NCBI GenBank assembly: GCA_000827265.1 | Contig: KN834838.1 | Coordinates: 98,398-162,397, forward strand | Direction: 5' to 3' | Length of the DNA: 64,000 bases | From: Collybiopsis luxurians FD-317 M1 | Taxonomy: Eukaryota > Basidiomycota > Agaricomycetes > Agaricales > Omphalotaceae | Shown: positions 11,370 through 23,721 of the stretch, piece by piece | Layout: every line of letters begins with the position of its first letter | How positions within the stretch are numbered: the first letter of the stretch is position 1 | Notes under the pieces: generated by a model | What the model was told of the DNA's origin: nothing | Database searches by the model: none | Seen by the model: the letters and a program-made list of their open reading frames with translations, nothing else | Program-made: the position numbers and the translations under genes

Positions 11370-12975
11370 GTGATTCTACTGACGCGCTGTCGGGCAGTGC
11401 TAGATTCGGATCCGCGTTTGTGTTCACGTTGTAACAAACCAGCATTCAAACCGCGTTGCAACATGAGCACGGCAGGGCTGTTCTCCAAACTGCGCTCGAA
11501 TTTTGGGCCAGCGTCTTCCCCACGCGACGAAGTTGAGGAGATGATACTTTCATTAAATAGGGACATGGCAGACTATGAGTCCGAAATTGCTCATCTCCAA
11601 TCGCAAATACTATTTGTCGAAGCGCAGAAGAAACGTCTTTTAGATTACAAAAGATCACTCCAGTTCTTGCTCTCACCCATTCGACGTCTTCCAAATGAGA
11701 CCTTGGGGGGTGTTTTCACGTTTGCATGCGACATGAACTTGCTGAAGGAGTATCCTTGGGCGAATGCGGATAACCCTCCAGTCACCGAACTCTCATCACC
11801 TCCAATTACCTACCTTCCCGCCCTGACTATCAGCTCCGTCTGCGCTCGATGACGCTTTCTTTCCCTTTCTTTGCCGGAACTGTGGTCAAGGATTCGACTG
11901 GAGATTCTCAGTAACTCCTCGGCAGCGAGTTCTGTCAATTTTTTGTCTGCTGTCCTGCTGTATCTGCAAAGAGCCGTTGATCATCCTCTTTCCCTCGAAC
12001 TTGATGTCACAGGAGGGCCAGGCCAGGGTACACCATTTTTCGCTGATTATGGTCCGTCAATATATTCGACAGTGGCGCAGTTGCCAATACAAGGGACAGT
12101 CAACAGTTTTATCGCAGCTATTTTCTAACCCTGAATCTCCTAACCCTGAATTTCCTATCCTCGAAGAATTGGCTGTCAGTGGCTTGAAAGGATCAAACGT
12201 TACAGATTTCGACTTTTTCGAACATTCCCCAAACCTTCAAGCTGTTACATCTTTTGCGCCGAACCCGTCGTCGAAACTACCGCTACGCCAGCTAATAAAA
12301 ATCACTGCATCTCTCGATTCCAGGATAGGCATGATCTTCGAATTGTGTCCCAACATTATTACTGCGGAGCTACGGCAGCGAAATGTAAGAGGATTGTATC
12401 CCAGTCGCGGGCTTGCTGTACAAAGGTCTTCTAGTCCTCGTTCGCTAACACTAGCTGTCCGAGAGATAGAAGGTGACTGCTTTGTCGAGGAGGTTTTTCG
12501 ATCGCATAGTCTTCCAGCTTTGACTGAACTCCACATTTGCGCCTTCGATACAAAGCAGCGTTTAGCGTTGGATTGGCCAAAGGAGGCGTTCGGGGTCTTC
12601 TTATCCAATTCTGCTTGCTCTATAACAACTTTATCATTTTGCAATGTGGGGCTGCGAGACTCGGATCTCATCACGATCCTGCGGCTCCTCCCCTCCGTCG
12701 TGGATTTTCAGTTGCAAGACCAGCATAACACCAAGAGAAGTCCTGTCACATCATTGCTCATATCTTGCTTGCACGATGGACCGAATGATCAATTCCGTTC
12801 ATCGCCACTACTTCCAAATCTGCTTTCTCTTTTACTCGACACAGGGAAGGACGCTTCCTTTAACGATGCAGTGTTTGTCAGCATGACTCGCTGGTTACCT
12901 GAGCCTGAGTATGTGGCAGTCGTTAGCGTTGCTTGTCTTCGTTCCCTGATCCTTTGCATACGCGATCATCAGTGA
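11370..12975 (+). pseudogene. F-box protein gene, copy A (frameshifted, 3' end truncated)
   Basis: The N-terminus carries a CSRC-type cysteine pair, a predicted coiled coil (DYESEIAHLQSQ region), then the F-box start 'LSPIRRLPNE' at about 11676-11705. A long LRR-like C-terminal half follows. Such proteins link SCF ubiquitin ligases to substrates. Compared with copies C-E, the usual ATG is lost (the first Met left is at 11463), a TGG codon is now TGA at 11850, and one extra T near 12045 shifts the frame. The open frame then runs to 12975, where copy B begins and the last ~40 residues seen in copies C-E are missing. The mushroom F-box family is large and fast-evolving, so the substrate cannot be guessed. 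Confidence 0.85.
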
Positions 12976-13341
12976 TTCTACTGACGCACTGTCAGGCAGG
13001 GCCAGATTCGGATCCCCGTTTGTGCTCACGTTGCAATAAACCAGCATTCAAACCGCGTTGCAACGTGAACATGGCAGAGAAGTTCTCCAAACTACGCTCG
13101 AATTTGGGCCAGCGTCTTCCCCACGCGACGAAGTTGAGGAGATGATACTTTTACTGAATAGGGACTTGGCAGACTCTGAGTCCGAAATTGCTCATCTCCA
13201 ATCGCGAATACTATTTGCCGAAGTGCAGAAGAAACGTCTTTTAGATTACAAGAAATCACTCCAGTTCTTGCTCTCACCCATTCGACGTCTTCTAAATGAG
13301 ACCTTGGGGCGTGTTTTCACGTTTGCATGCGACATGAACAC
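12964..13341 (+). pseudogene. F-box protein gene, copy B (truncated tandem duplicate)
   Basis: Sequence from about 12964 repeats 11361-11738 with high identity, starting at the shared string GATCATCAGTGATTCTACTG. It covers the N-terminal cysteine pair, coiled coil and F-box start, then leaves homology after 'TTTACATGCGACATGAAC'-like sequence near 13340. One missing T breaks the frame early, near 13108. It abuts copy A in the same orientation, so it is an incomplete tandem duplication whose left junction removed the 3' end of copy A. Confidence 0.88.
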
Positions 13342-13648
13342 TTTAGAATAAATCCCTAGTATGTTTGATGAGCGCTTTTGCTATTGGTACTGGAATTGCG
13401 GCATTTATTCCAACAGCTACTTAGTGAATACTGTTTTAAATCTTCTTATTTTTTCAGCATGCTTTCTCAGGCTCTATCCTTCCATCCCCGTAGTGTTTAG
13501 AGTGAGCACAAATCAACAAGCTACTTGCAGCCTGACTGAATTGAAACAGTAATCTGACAAGTTACTTTTCTTACAGTCCTCAAAACATTGGATTACAGCA
13601 CATAAATTCATGCAGTAGAAAACTGAAAGCAGCCTAGCATCCTCCAAA

Positions 13649-14937
13649 TTAAACAGCCTCTGGCTGTTTATTAGCTCCCACATACAAGCCATCATCGTAG
13701 AGTCCATTTTGGACATTTGTGACTTTTGTACCGGTTTCTGCATCTGTCCACATGGTGGTTGTAATGTCCACCGATATCGGGCCACCATTGGTGGCGCGGT
13801 TATGAAGCTCGATTCCTCGACCAGTTTGACGGGATGGGCTTGGGCTCTCTCCTTTGGTTGCAAGTTGGTACAGAAGCCCAACGATTACATTGAGACTTGC
13901 TACTATCATGCTTATCGTTGTCTGAGAGAAAGAGAACAATGAGCAAAGAGTATGATACATCCATGTCTTAAGGGGCTTACTTCAAAGATTCCAGTAAAAA
14001 TTTCATTAAGACCACGGTTGGCGAAGATCCAGTATGCATGGACCAGCGAAACCTGTCAATAAAAGTCAGAACAAAAGATGAATATTGCGAGGCTGCCCTA
14101 ACAATGGTGGTCAAGAAGCAAGTAGAAAAAACTATGTTTAAGCGAGCTCGTTGGCCAGCAGGCAACATTGACCTCCGGAAAAGGTGGATGGGTGCTATGA
14201 TCAGGCAGAGGTCAGCGATAATATCAGCTAATTGCGATGTATTATCAGAGTGAGAAGGTAACGAAGTGTTTTTAAGTGTCTCTTACTTGCTAACTGAGCG
14301 ATTGCTACTGTTTTGCCCAAATGGCACTGTGTCGGTACCGCCTCTTTCCACCCAGGCTCCCTCTCACAAATTACGATCTCTTGTATGGCAAGGAAGGACC
14401 ACATAACTCCAAACGCTCCACCGACAAAGTAAAGAACTTTGCGCATACTACTCGGGGATATACGTATAATAGTGCCCAGAATTGAAAGTCGTGAAGTCCA
14501 AACAATGCAGTAAAACCCCTCAGATGTTCTGTCAAGGGTCAAGCAACCTTTTAGCGGACAAAGAATTCGGACAGATAACACACATGTAGTATCCTCCGAC
14601 GAGTGTGGCTTCACTCATCCAGGCTATAGAATGAAGTCAGGAAACCATCCGGGCTTGTACACTGGAATGCGGACTTACGTTTAGGCTCAAGAATAATGAG
14701 GGTACCAGTCATCAGCAGAATCGCCCCAACGATACTTGCAGCCGCCCAAAAATCGTCCCATCCAAGTTTTCTGTTTCGAACACGTATTCCAAGACGAATA
14801 AAGGTCATAAAGATGGCTATCGTTAACCCTGCAATGGCAATATCTGGAGAGTAGGATTGATAATTGTGATCAAAGGCATTGGCTTTAATACTGAACGCAC
14901 TACGGACATCCTTTATGGTGATAGTAACTTCACCCAT
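13649..14937 (-). CDS. Fungal rhodopsin-domain (Pth11-like) integral membrane protein
   Basis: ATG 14937 starts a multi-exon gene ending at 13649. Exon 1 encodes two hydrophobic segments around 'RNRKLGWDDFWAAAS', a signature of the fungal rhodopsin/integral membrane family. Intron 1 is 14624-14678. Later exons hold 'FVGGAFGVMWSFLAIQE', 'PTQCHLGKTVAIAQLA' and 'DIIADLCLIIAPIHLFRR', all typical of the basidiomycete branch. An intron GTTAGG...CTGAC...CAG near 14054-14106 joins 'FSTCFLTTI' to 'VSLVHAYWIFANRG'. The last intron starts at about 13976. The C-terminus is polar and probably cytoplasmic. About seven membrane passes are expected. The ligand is unknown; Pth11-like proteins in ascomycetes act in surface sensing. 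The frame looks intact across all exons, with the junction of exon 2 and 3 (about 14575) least certain. Confidence 0.75.
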
Positions 14938-16548
14938 AATGGAGACTGACAAAGGGTGGTGAGGTAAGGGTGTTAAAGAACTATGCCGTTTATATTCTTC
15001 AGTTTCTCCACAGTAACACCTCTCAGTCTGTGAAACAGATTATCATTCTTTTGCTATCTTAGAACCTAATTTTCTCACTCGCACCATTCTATGATTCTTA
15101 ACGTACTAGTATTTGGCGCATAGCACATACTGAAATTATGCGGCTGGAAACTGAGCAATTGAAGCATTCAAAAGATAGTACCAACGATCAGTCATATCAT
15201 GCATTTAATTGATTTTTTGGCCCTTCATCGGGCAAGGTTCACAGATATGTAGCTAGGAATAATCAATATCAGGCAGGATACCTTTCCCATATCAGGTCGA
15301 CCTGCTTTTTGTCATTATTTTCTACCAGGAGAGAGAAACCGTACCCTCCAGTCGTTAGGACCTTCCCTCAAATGTCACGTAGCACAGTAACCACCCTTAA
15401 TTTTGTACCAATTAAGGTTCATACATCTGATTGTAACCAGCTTGAAGTGTCACATAGTGCGCCTAAGGCTCGACTTAGATCGCACTCATGACACCGTGAT
15501 AAAAATGACGGAGAAACAGACTGAAAACTTCTGTGAAAAAGATTTCCCCTTTTAATAAAATTAAACATTTTTCAAGTAAATCAAGTGTCTTAAAAAGTCA
15601 CGAAGAGCGGGCGACGCCTCCCCGACTCTGACCAAAGGGAAGGGAGGGCTGTGTTTGCAGCGATCGGCCGTTATCAACCCAAATTTGGCGACAATAGGAA
15701 GTATTCTTCCACTCCTTTATCTAATCTTTTTTTCCTCCCACGCATTTGTAGAAAAAGAAATTTCCGCAGTACTTGTCTTTTCCGTCTACTCCCCGACTTA
15801 TGCAGTTGGGTTGGACCTTTGCTCTTGAATTTACCCTTCAACAATGAGCCTCCATAATTATATCGATAATATTATTGATACTAATTCATTCATGGTGTAT
15901 ACCGTGTGCATGCGCGGTATTGCGAGAAATTGAGTTGAGAAGATCAAATCTTGAAGCACTGAGATCTCTGCCTTCACTCGTACCACCAAAAATAACGCTG
16001 TCAACACCATTGGGCAAATGTTCCTCATTACGCTGATCATCATTCTTCCCCCTCAGATCCCTAAGTATGTACATAATATGTAGACATTAGTGCTCACATT
16101 GTGTCTGCTTTGTTTCAATCCTTTCCTGTTGAAGGGAATGATCATGGTTTTCAAGATGTGTCGACTCCTGATTTCATGTACCTATTGAACAATGGAATAG
16201 ACCAAGCTACCAGTAATGAAGATATCTCCGAATTCCCATCGACCCAACTGTCAAGGATTTGTATCCAGAACACGGAATCCTGCCAGGACTTTCAGAATGC
16301 AACCTGTACAATCATGATAGTAATCCAAATGCATGGTCGTGAAATAAATTATTTTACTTGGAGCTATGTGGAGTCGGGGATTGCTACTGCAGGCAGCACT
16401 AAGGATAATTTACCGCCAAAATGCCCCCTGACTCTTTGTTTTTCTTCCGAAAAAGGTAACGATAGAGGGGGAATCTGATAAAAAATGATTTTTCACAAAA
16501 GCAACCCGAGCCGTACTGAACACTGTAAATCACCGGAATAATCTCTGG
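14938..16548. other. Intergenic, no convincing gene
   Basis: Only short orphan frames are present. The longest, 16101-16478 plus, shows no domain I know. The segment 16371-16410 (GGAGTCGGGGATTGCT...) recurs at about 40345-40384, so part of this region is repeat-derived. Confidence 0.4.
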
Positions 16549-16667
16549 AACCCAGCGTTCAGATCATGGACCATGCCATGTAATAGAACTTCCTTCCTTC
16601 CTTCCCGGTTCTCACAAAAGAAAGAAGTTCTATTACATGGCTTGGTCCATGATCTGAATGCCGGGTT
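16549..16667. repeat. Near-perfect 43-bp inverted repeat (hairpin, 33-nt loop)
   Basis: Arm 16549-16591 pairs with 16625-16667 at 40 of 43 positions, and one of the mismatches would be a G-U pair in RNA. The loop is a CCTT-rich run. As RNA this would be a long stable stem like a microRNA-like or siRNA precursor; as DNA it could be a tiny fold-back element. No coding frame crosses it sensibly. Confidence 0.9.
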
Positions 16668-17129
16668 CGTCGCGCGTTCGGGATGCCGTTGCACGATATT
16701 TATCTATCTGCCTATTGAACACAGCCTGCATGTAAATATACAGTGCCTTGCATATTACTGTGCCCTATGATTTTGTACCTTCTGTGTATTTTCATTCAGG
16801 AATCAACCGAGTCCAGCCTCATTACTATGACCTTACATATAGAACTTACGAGTTTCGATCAAGCTGACTCTATCTGGTTACCTCATTACGTTTTCCCAAT
16901 TTTTTTTTTTTTGAAAACATTTCTGGGTTTAGTTGATTTATAAATGCAAATACAAGATGAACATAAAAAGCTCAAAGGGTCACAAAAAAGGTTCAAAATC
17001 CGTCTTAAGCAAGATTTTCAATTGCTGGTCATAAAGGTAAAAACAGATTTCCCCATCCACCCCAGAAGTAAAATTTTTTTCATCCGGCGGAATGATTTTC
17101 AAATCATGAAATGATCGATACCGAACTTG

Positions 17130-17690
17130 GAATGTCATGCAACTCATAATATTTAATGTAAAAATCTTTCCCCTGGAGTACAGCCGTTTGTATAAAATTT
17201 TGCACATCCCATTCAGTTTTCAGCGCTTATAATTGTATTTGTTTTCCCTATACATTTGGGGCCCAGGCCCACCAAGTCGGTCAGAAACATTGTCCACCGA
17301 TGCCACTTGTCGGTCAATCACTACAGCCGTTTGCATAAAGTTTTGAAGTTCTGATTTTTTTGACACTTTTTTATTTGTATTTGCCTGTCCAATACATTTT
17401 GGGGCCTAGACCCACTAAATCGTACGGAACCATCTGATGATGTCACCTGTGGGTCGAAGTCGAGGATTTGTTCTTTTCTTAGGCATCGCCTTTGTGTCCA
17501 GCTCTTGAATTATATATAAACCACATCAAAATGTCAGATACAAACAAACACAATGAACTACAAAACTTTATGCAAACGGCTGTATCGAAGTCAACGGTTT
17601 GTTCTTTCATCAGGCATTGGCTTTTTGTTCAAGTGTTAGATTACAGAGAAACCTACCAAACAACCAGATGCAAATAAACATGATGAAAAG
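17130..17690. repeat. Diverged direct and inverted repeat cluster
   Basis: The segment starting at about 17180 (CAGCCGTTTGTATAAAATTT, then TTTGTATTTG and ACATTTGGGGCC) recurs from about 17327. The same CAGCCGTTTGCATAAAG motif appears inverted at about 17565-17585. The segments 17451-17565 and 17582-17690 are also diverged direct copies of each other. It looks like a collapsed nest of a small element. No gene is seen. Confidence 0.65.
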
Positions 17691-17698
17691 ATTAGAAC

Positions 17699-18143
17699 TG
17701 GGGTTGTGCATGGTCGGGTCAGGGTCAGGTGGGTCAGGGTCAGGTTAGGTCTGGGTCAAAGTTAGGGTTGACCCATGCTGCAAAATATTATCTGAGCTAG
17801 GCACATTGAGTGCAAAATTCATTTATACAAGTATATATCTTATCAACTACCTATTATCCTCAAGCCTAGCTATATAGCAGTCCTTATCCTTCATCCAAAA
17901 CTTTGCATTGAAGCCAAAGAGTGTGTGATCACCTGACCCAAGCTGTTGGGCAACAATTCATTTCCCAGTTCCCACCCAGTGTAGCATCTGAGCAGGAATT
18001 TCAGTCGACAAGGAAGCATCTCCTGGCATAGCATCTTGTATATGAGTGCTAAATTGCTCGACCCCTTCTCAAGCCTGGGCACACTGACCCTTGAGCTGGT
18101 TAGGTTGGGTCATGGGTCAGTGACCCGACTATGCACAACCCTA
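17699..18143. mobile_element. hAT-type MITE with 8-bp target duplication
   Basis: This is a 445-bp unit with terminal inverted repeats of about 23 bp (TGGGGTTGTGCATGGTCGGG at the left; the right end reads TAGGGTTGTGCATAGTCGGG in reverse). It is flanked by ATTAGAAC (17691-17698) and ATTATAAC (18144-18151), an 8-bp duplication with one mismatch as expected for hAT elements. The interior has GGGTCAGG repeats near the left end and no coding capacity. Confidence 0.75.
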
Positions 18144-18576
18144 ATTATAACTGTAAAATTTCATTCAAACGGCGGTACATCGATTGGGTTATTTATTCTA
18201 TGTATGAATCTGAAATTACAATAGAGCCTGATTGTATATGAGCGTGAATGATGCAAGGGTTCAAGTTCTGGCAGGAAGTTGTTCACTCAGGGATGTTCCC
18301 CAGACTCGTATATGTAAGCTCTCTATTACCTTTTCTTTTCCATGGAAGAACCAACAGAATCTGGTGACTCCCCAAAGATGTACAATCAATCGAAGACCTC
18401 GGATTCAGCAAGTATTTCGGTCACAGGATTAGCCCGACTCCCATGGAACGTGATGATCATACTATAGGGAGGGTGTGATATAGTTCCAGGTTTAGCACAC
18501 AAGATTTGAGGCAATGGCAACAAGAGGACCTTCCGCCGACTGAACTCATCCCCGAGGTATGAATCAAAGGGGCGAC

Positions 18577-18753
18577 AAGATTTTTGCGTGCATACGGTGC
18601 GTGTGTGCGTGCACCAAAAACACGCACTGTGGCTGTGCAGTGCGTGCCTGCGTGCGGTGCGTGTGTCATGAAAATATAGAGGTACATGTATTAAATATTC
18701 TGACACGCACGACACGCACCGACACGCACGCACCGGTGCACGCAAAAATCTAG
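18577..18753. repeat. GTGCGTG-rich imperfect palindrome
   Basis: The two ends, AGATTTTTGCGTGCA and its inverse TGCACGCAAAAATCT, face each other, and GTGCGTGTGTGCGTGC-like runs on the left are mirrored by CACGCACGCACC on the right. A short AT-rich centre lies between. It resembles a MITE, but I could not find a clear target duplication. Confidence 0.7.
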
Positions 18754-19409
18754 GTGCCCGCTATAATCCGAACCGAAGCACTTATCTTCGCCTTATTGTG
18801 TGTTACATTGCTGAGATAAATTTACTACGGTATAATTACGTCTGTAAGTGCACGTTATGCTAACCCCCATGGTTGTAACTTAGCTATTTTCAAAAATGTA
18901 AGGCGCAACACTGAGCTAGTCACCTAGTGTCCACAAGCGTTAAGGCTTTTAAACAAATGGCAGTGCCGTCAGCCGCAGTCAAATTTTTCTGCTTATATTA
19001 AGTCCACCTCCCTTTTCTTCTACTTTCCCCCTCTGAACGAGAAACTTCAAGGTCACCCACCACAGCCTGTCCCGTTGGTGGGCGCACTTGACCACCAAGG
19101 CACTTACTTTGCAGGCGTAACACACCTCTTGACCCTGTTACTTGTGATTTCTAAGTGCCTTGCGTAATGCATAGCACCCCCTGCACTTATGGTCGTAATT
19201 ATATAGTAATCACTAAGAGGTTCAGCAGCATCTGCGGGGGAAATTCAAGATTCGTAAATACAAATATAGCACATATCAGGTTGGATCGGAGTGTAGTTTA
19301 GCGTTAGGCCTAAACTTCGCACGCCCTTAAACTTATTCATTATTGACCGGGATAGACGAGGAATAAGGACTAAGACTGAATGAAATTTATAACAATGTTT
19401 AGAGCAATT

Positions 19410-20488
19410 TTAAGCAGAGTAACGTTTTACAAAGTCAAGAACAAGCCCATTTGTCTTATCTGGAGCCTCGTAAAAAGGAGCATGCCCAACCCCGGGAAGA
19501 AGATGGAATTCGGACTGGCCAAGGTGATCCTTCATCCATTTCTCTAGTTTCGGAGGAACAAGATGCTGATCGACTTCTCCTTGGATCGCAATGTACGGGA
19601 ATCGACCTGCAATGGTCATCACAGCGGCTTCATCTTGTTTACGCCCAAGCATCGATTGCCGCACTATGGGTTCCTGAAATATGTACTGATCAGGGTTGCA
19701 CTTAGACTCGAGAACCTTTGTAATTAGTACGCACCCTGGGAGCTGCACCTCCCAACCACTTAGTGTACACATCATAAGGAAGTTTGAACGACGGTGCTAC
19801 GCACGAAAGAACAAAGTCGGGAAGCGTTCTGGCAAACATACCGATGTCTTCTGACATTAACCCAGGAATGAGACTAAGAATAACAGGGTGAACGACTTCC
19901 GAGTGCATATTACGATGGGGAAAGGATCCCATCATTATATGACCGGATAATGAATCTGGTCCGTATTTAGCGATAACATCGGGAGGTACAATTCCTATTA
20001 TCGGTAGAAGATCAAAAACTTTCTTGAACAGTATGGATAAGTCCAGAAGAACGCACCACCCAATGACCTGTCCACTATTGTCATGAGAGCTTTAGGGAGT
20101 AGTATAGGACATGACTCACCATGTTGCCACGAATGGTTTGGTAACTTTGAATGCATCGATTACGGCTTTAAAGTCCTCCGCCTGGCGCTCGGAGAAATAC
20201 GCTTCTCCTTTCAAGGGTCCATCACTTCGACCACATCCCCGAACGTCGTATCGAATCTGGGCGTGGAATTAGCGATTCAGAAAAAGACCGCCGACATGCT
20301 GGACTTACAATGTATAAATTTTCAAGCATGGTAGGATCAGTGTATTGCTTCTCGAAAGCATCAGCGGTGCAGGCGAATCCGTGTACGAATACGACAGCTG
20401 GCTTGGAAGGGTTTCCACAAGCAGCAGCCCATATATTGGTTCCGTCTAGAGATTTAACAAGCTGTCCAGGAGAGAGATCGATTGACAT
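19410..20488 (-). CDS. Alpha/beta-hydrolase fold protein
   Basis: ATG 20488 begins MSIDLSPGQLVKSLDG and the oxyanion-hole motif VFVHGFAC. Short introns split the gene: GTAAGTCC...CCAG near 20277-20330, one ending just before the nucleophile, one starting GTGCGTTC, and one near 19688-19735. Spliced reading gives IRYDVRGCGRS, then the nucleophile elbow WSLGG, a cap region (FARTLPDF...), the acid in 'QGEVDQHL' and the catalytic His in 'GVGHAPFYEAP', ending at 19410. Ser-Asp-His are thus all present, and the roughly 270-residue length fits single-domain hydrolases. No signal peptide is visible, so it is probably cytosolic. The substrate is unknown. Exon borders near the nucleophile are my best reading. 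Confidence 0.82.
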
Positions 20489-20543
20489 TGTGGTTTCGAA
20501 AGAAAAGGAAGGTTTTAGTGATATGGCTTAGCGGAGAACACAC

Positions 20544-20557
20544 ATATATATATAGTT
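20544..20557 (-). promoter_or_regulatory. TATA-like box of the hydrolase gene
   Basis: The minus-strand CTATATATATATG lies about 60 bp upstream of the start codon at 20488, a normal fungal distance. Confidence 0.4.
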
Positions 20558-23443
20558 GCGGCACCCACACGAGATTGGTAAGCGTCATGTGTGAATGAAA
20601 ATTTTGGGTCTATCTTATGATTCTTATCCATATCTAAGTACAGTTATCTCTACGCCCAGTGCTTGTACATGTGCATTGAATACTTTCCTTGGTCCCTCTA
20701 AACAGACAATGAATACACTGATGTTTACTAGAGTGATGCTTGTATAAGTTATCTGTCAATTATCTTGGTCTCTTTACCGGGTTCTATTACTAAGCGCCTA
20801 CTTAGCATAGGCCTACTGAATTTCGCATCGACCATCTTCCTCGAATCTTCCTTGCGGTCAATGTGTAGATAGCTCCAAATACACCTCTTTACCATTGTTC
20901 TTCACCTTCAAATAAACTTGGAATTAAGTACGAGTGCATGGAACAAAATGGAATGCCCGGTTTACGCTTCGATAATTTTGTGCCTGATCCAAGACAGGCA
21001 ACTTTATCCAGCCTATATTTAGGTCCTGATTCTTTGCCATTTCATTATCGAGGTGGTAACTAGATTGGTGCCGATGGAAAGACAGTCAGTGGGATGCGAT
21101 AATGAAAATTAAATGAAGATTTTGAGTGGCTGATGTGTTCCGGGCAGCTGCCACTGGGAATGGAAAGTCGGCACCACCTCAAGATGGAGTTTCAGACAGC
21201 CAAATGCGTGAATGCAGTGCTGTATCCTGATTCAATGTTCCAAATGGTACCATTTGTCTCAAGAATACATATTGATAAATCTAGAGGCAAAATTAAGTGG
21301 CATAGCCTGAGTAGGATGTGTTGGGACCAACAATGTAGGATAAAGAGGGTAATTTGGCACTGGCTGGCTCAGTAAGCTACGCAGACTAGTAATAAGCTGG
21401 GCCCACCGAGACTTGTCTGGGAAGAATTTCAGTATGCGTTCTTTATGAATTTATGAATTACAGGGCACTTATAGTTTGTAAATAGACTTGTTTATACTCA
21501 CCTACCTTAGGCTCTCCAGAATCAACCCTCTTTACGCTGGTTCTTGCAAAGCACCTACTTTCCTCACTGCGCCAGGTAGCTTATTATGGACTGTGCATTA
21601 TGGGTGCTATTTCGAGCTCTCCCTAAACCCTCTCAGCATTTGCCTGACATAAATTATAATATTTTGACACAATTTCATATGTACAATCAAAGCCCAGCTC
21701 AGCACCAGTGCAAAATAATCTCCAGACTACATTCAAATCTTGATGCCACCTCTGCAGCTCCCTAATATCCGCATTCACCCTGTACTAGCTCTAACGCCAA
21801 TTAAAACAAAACATTGAAGACTGTGGAGTGAACCCGGGACAAGCTCGCGAGAAGTAAAGTGGAAGAATTACAAACCTGTGCCGGAAAGGTACGCATAATT
21901 TTGGTGCTTACTCATGAACCAGAAAGGCTGGTCTGACCAACAGGGGGATACGATGCTTGATTTGATGGGTTAAGTTATGCATTGCGTGAAGTTCGGTCGT
22001 AAAGATATGGTAATGTGGCAATGAGAGTTCCTTGCATAGCTGCCCCACGCGGCAAAAGAGCACATTCGGAAATAGCCACAGCTGACACCGCAAATGTGAG
22101 CGCTGTGAGTCGTAATGGTTACGGCTATGCCAGCTGAGGCTGTGACGCCTATCGGAAATATGAGAAGGCCAGTACATCTATGATGATTCAAGAAACAATT
22201 TATTCAGCTGTTCAGCGCGACGCTCGGGAGTGTCCTTTCCCAATGCCGATCATGTTCTACCATCACCAAATTGATCCAAACTTTAAACCATATGATACAG
22301 GTGTATATCAGAGGGATACCTACATTATACTGGAGTAATGGGGTGTGATATCACATAGTGATCACACCCCATTTCTCCATGGTAAGGTACACGAAATGCG
22401 GGTTCCGGCAATGTCGCGTGTCTGGCTTTCATTAAATATCTCGACGTCGCTGACAAAATACTGTCAGCTAAAATCACGTGACGTTCCTGGAAACTGGACA
22501 ATTTGATGATGACGTCAATGTCATCCTTCATTTCTATCCAACTCAGATATCACCGAGGTCCAATGGTATTGATCTGTTTGCTCGGAATACGGAAATCATT
22601 GTTTCAACAGGTACTAGCGGGACGAGCATCTATCAGCCCCCTCAGGAGGTACATGCATGTAATTTAATGAATCAGTGCTTTACTCCCGCTGTTAAGATAT
22701 TGCAGGCTGTAAAAGCCAGAGCAGAACTAGACCGGAGGATATCCGAAGCATCGAGTCGATCAATATATACCGGAAGTCTCCATTGACTCAGGTTTTATTG
22801 TGTGAGCCGAGGACCTACCTCCACGGAGGGTCTGCTGCTATATCGGTGAGATTGTAATACTTTATATTGACACCTGATATTTCAAGTCCGTCGATATACC
22901 AAATTCTACTATTAATAATTAGTATCTTTGTAGCACTGCAAGGGAAAGCTCTACCCTATGCAAGCCGATTGTCATAGGTCTGTCATAAGTGGCTGGGGCA
23001 TATTCTAAGGAATACATGTGTTTGCAGTCTCTATAGCTAAATAGCTTCATTTATCCACCATTACCATAAGTAGAGGACTTTTTACACTGCCTTTAGCTCA
23101 ACTGAGTAATAAGGCTCAGGAATTGTGTTCCCAAAATACCAGTGGATATGATATTTTGGATGTATTTAGACGATTGTATCAGTGTTACCGCGGTTCAGTC
23201 CGCGAACCTATAACCTTTGTATTGGTGTATCCGCTGTTGGACATTATGCCCGTAGCTATTTCTGGACATTTGAAGTTTTGGTAGTTGCTCGAAATAAGTT
23301 AAGAAAAAAAAGAAAAAAAAAAGAATTGATGGCAAAACGCTCATCGCAAACTCTGTGTTACGCGTTACGGTGGTGACCTACTATTCCGGTACTGCGGATA
23401 TTATTTGAAGCTGCTGAACTCTATCCAACGACCAACTTCACCC
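20558..23443. other. Intergenic; palindrome at 22337-22373
   Basis: I see no supported gene. At 22337-22349 AATGGGGTGTGAT is the perfect inverse of ATCACACCCCATT at 22361-22373, leaving an 11-nt spacer. CACGTGACG lies at about 22475. The rest is AT-rich with only short frames. Confidence 0.5.
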
Positions 23444-23721
23444 ATGGTCCAGTTTTTTGGCCGAAGGTTTCTCAGCGCACAAGCCCAAGCTACCTTGAGG
23501 AAAGTGTACAAGGCCCCGCTGCAGGCTTCGCTCCCCAAGGCTACCACGACGCCGCCTTATCCATTGCCGGTGAGTAGTTCTCCTTGCCGTTCAGTCGATC
23601 CAATGGCAGGGTCCTAACCCAGATTTTTCGACATCTCCATAGACGTCTTCTCGTGGAGTCGAAAGGTCACGGCTCTCATATTTCCCCATTGCACCTTTCA
23701 TTCAGATGACCGCAATCTAGG

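Noticed and set aside
13095..13277. Minus-strand frames opposite F-box copies A and B
   Set aside because: They are antisense shadows of the conserved coiled-coil and F-box region.
16101..16478. 125-residue plus-strand frame
   Set aside because: No motif or splice partner, and its 3' part overlaps a dispersed repeat shared with 40.35 kb.
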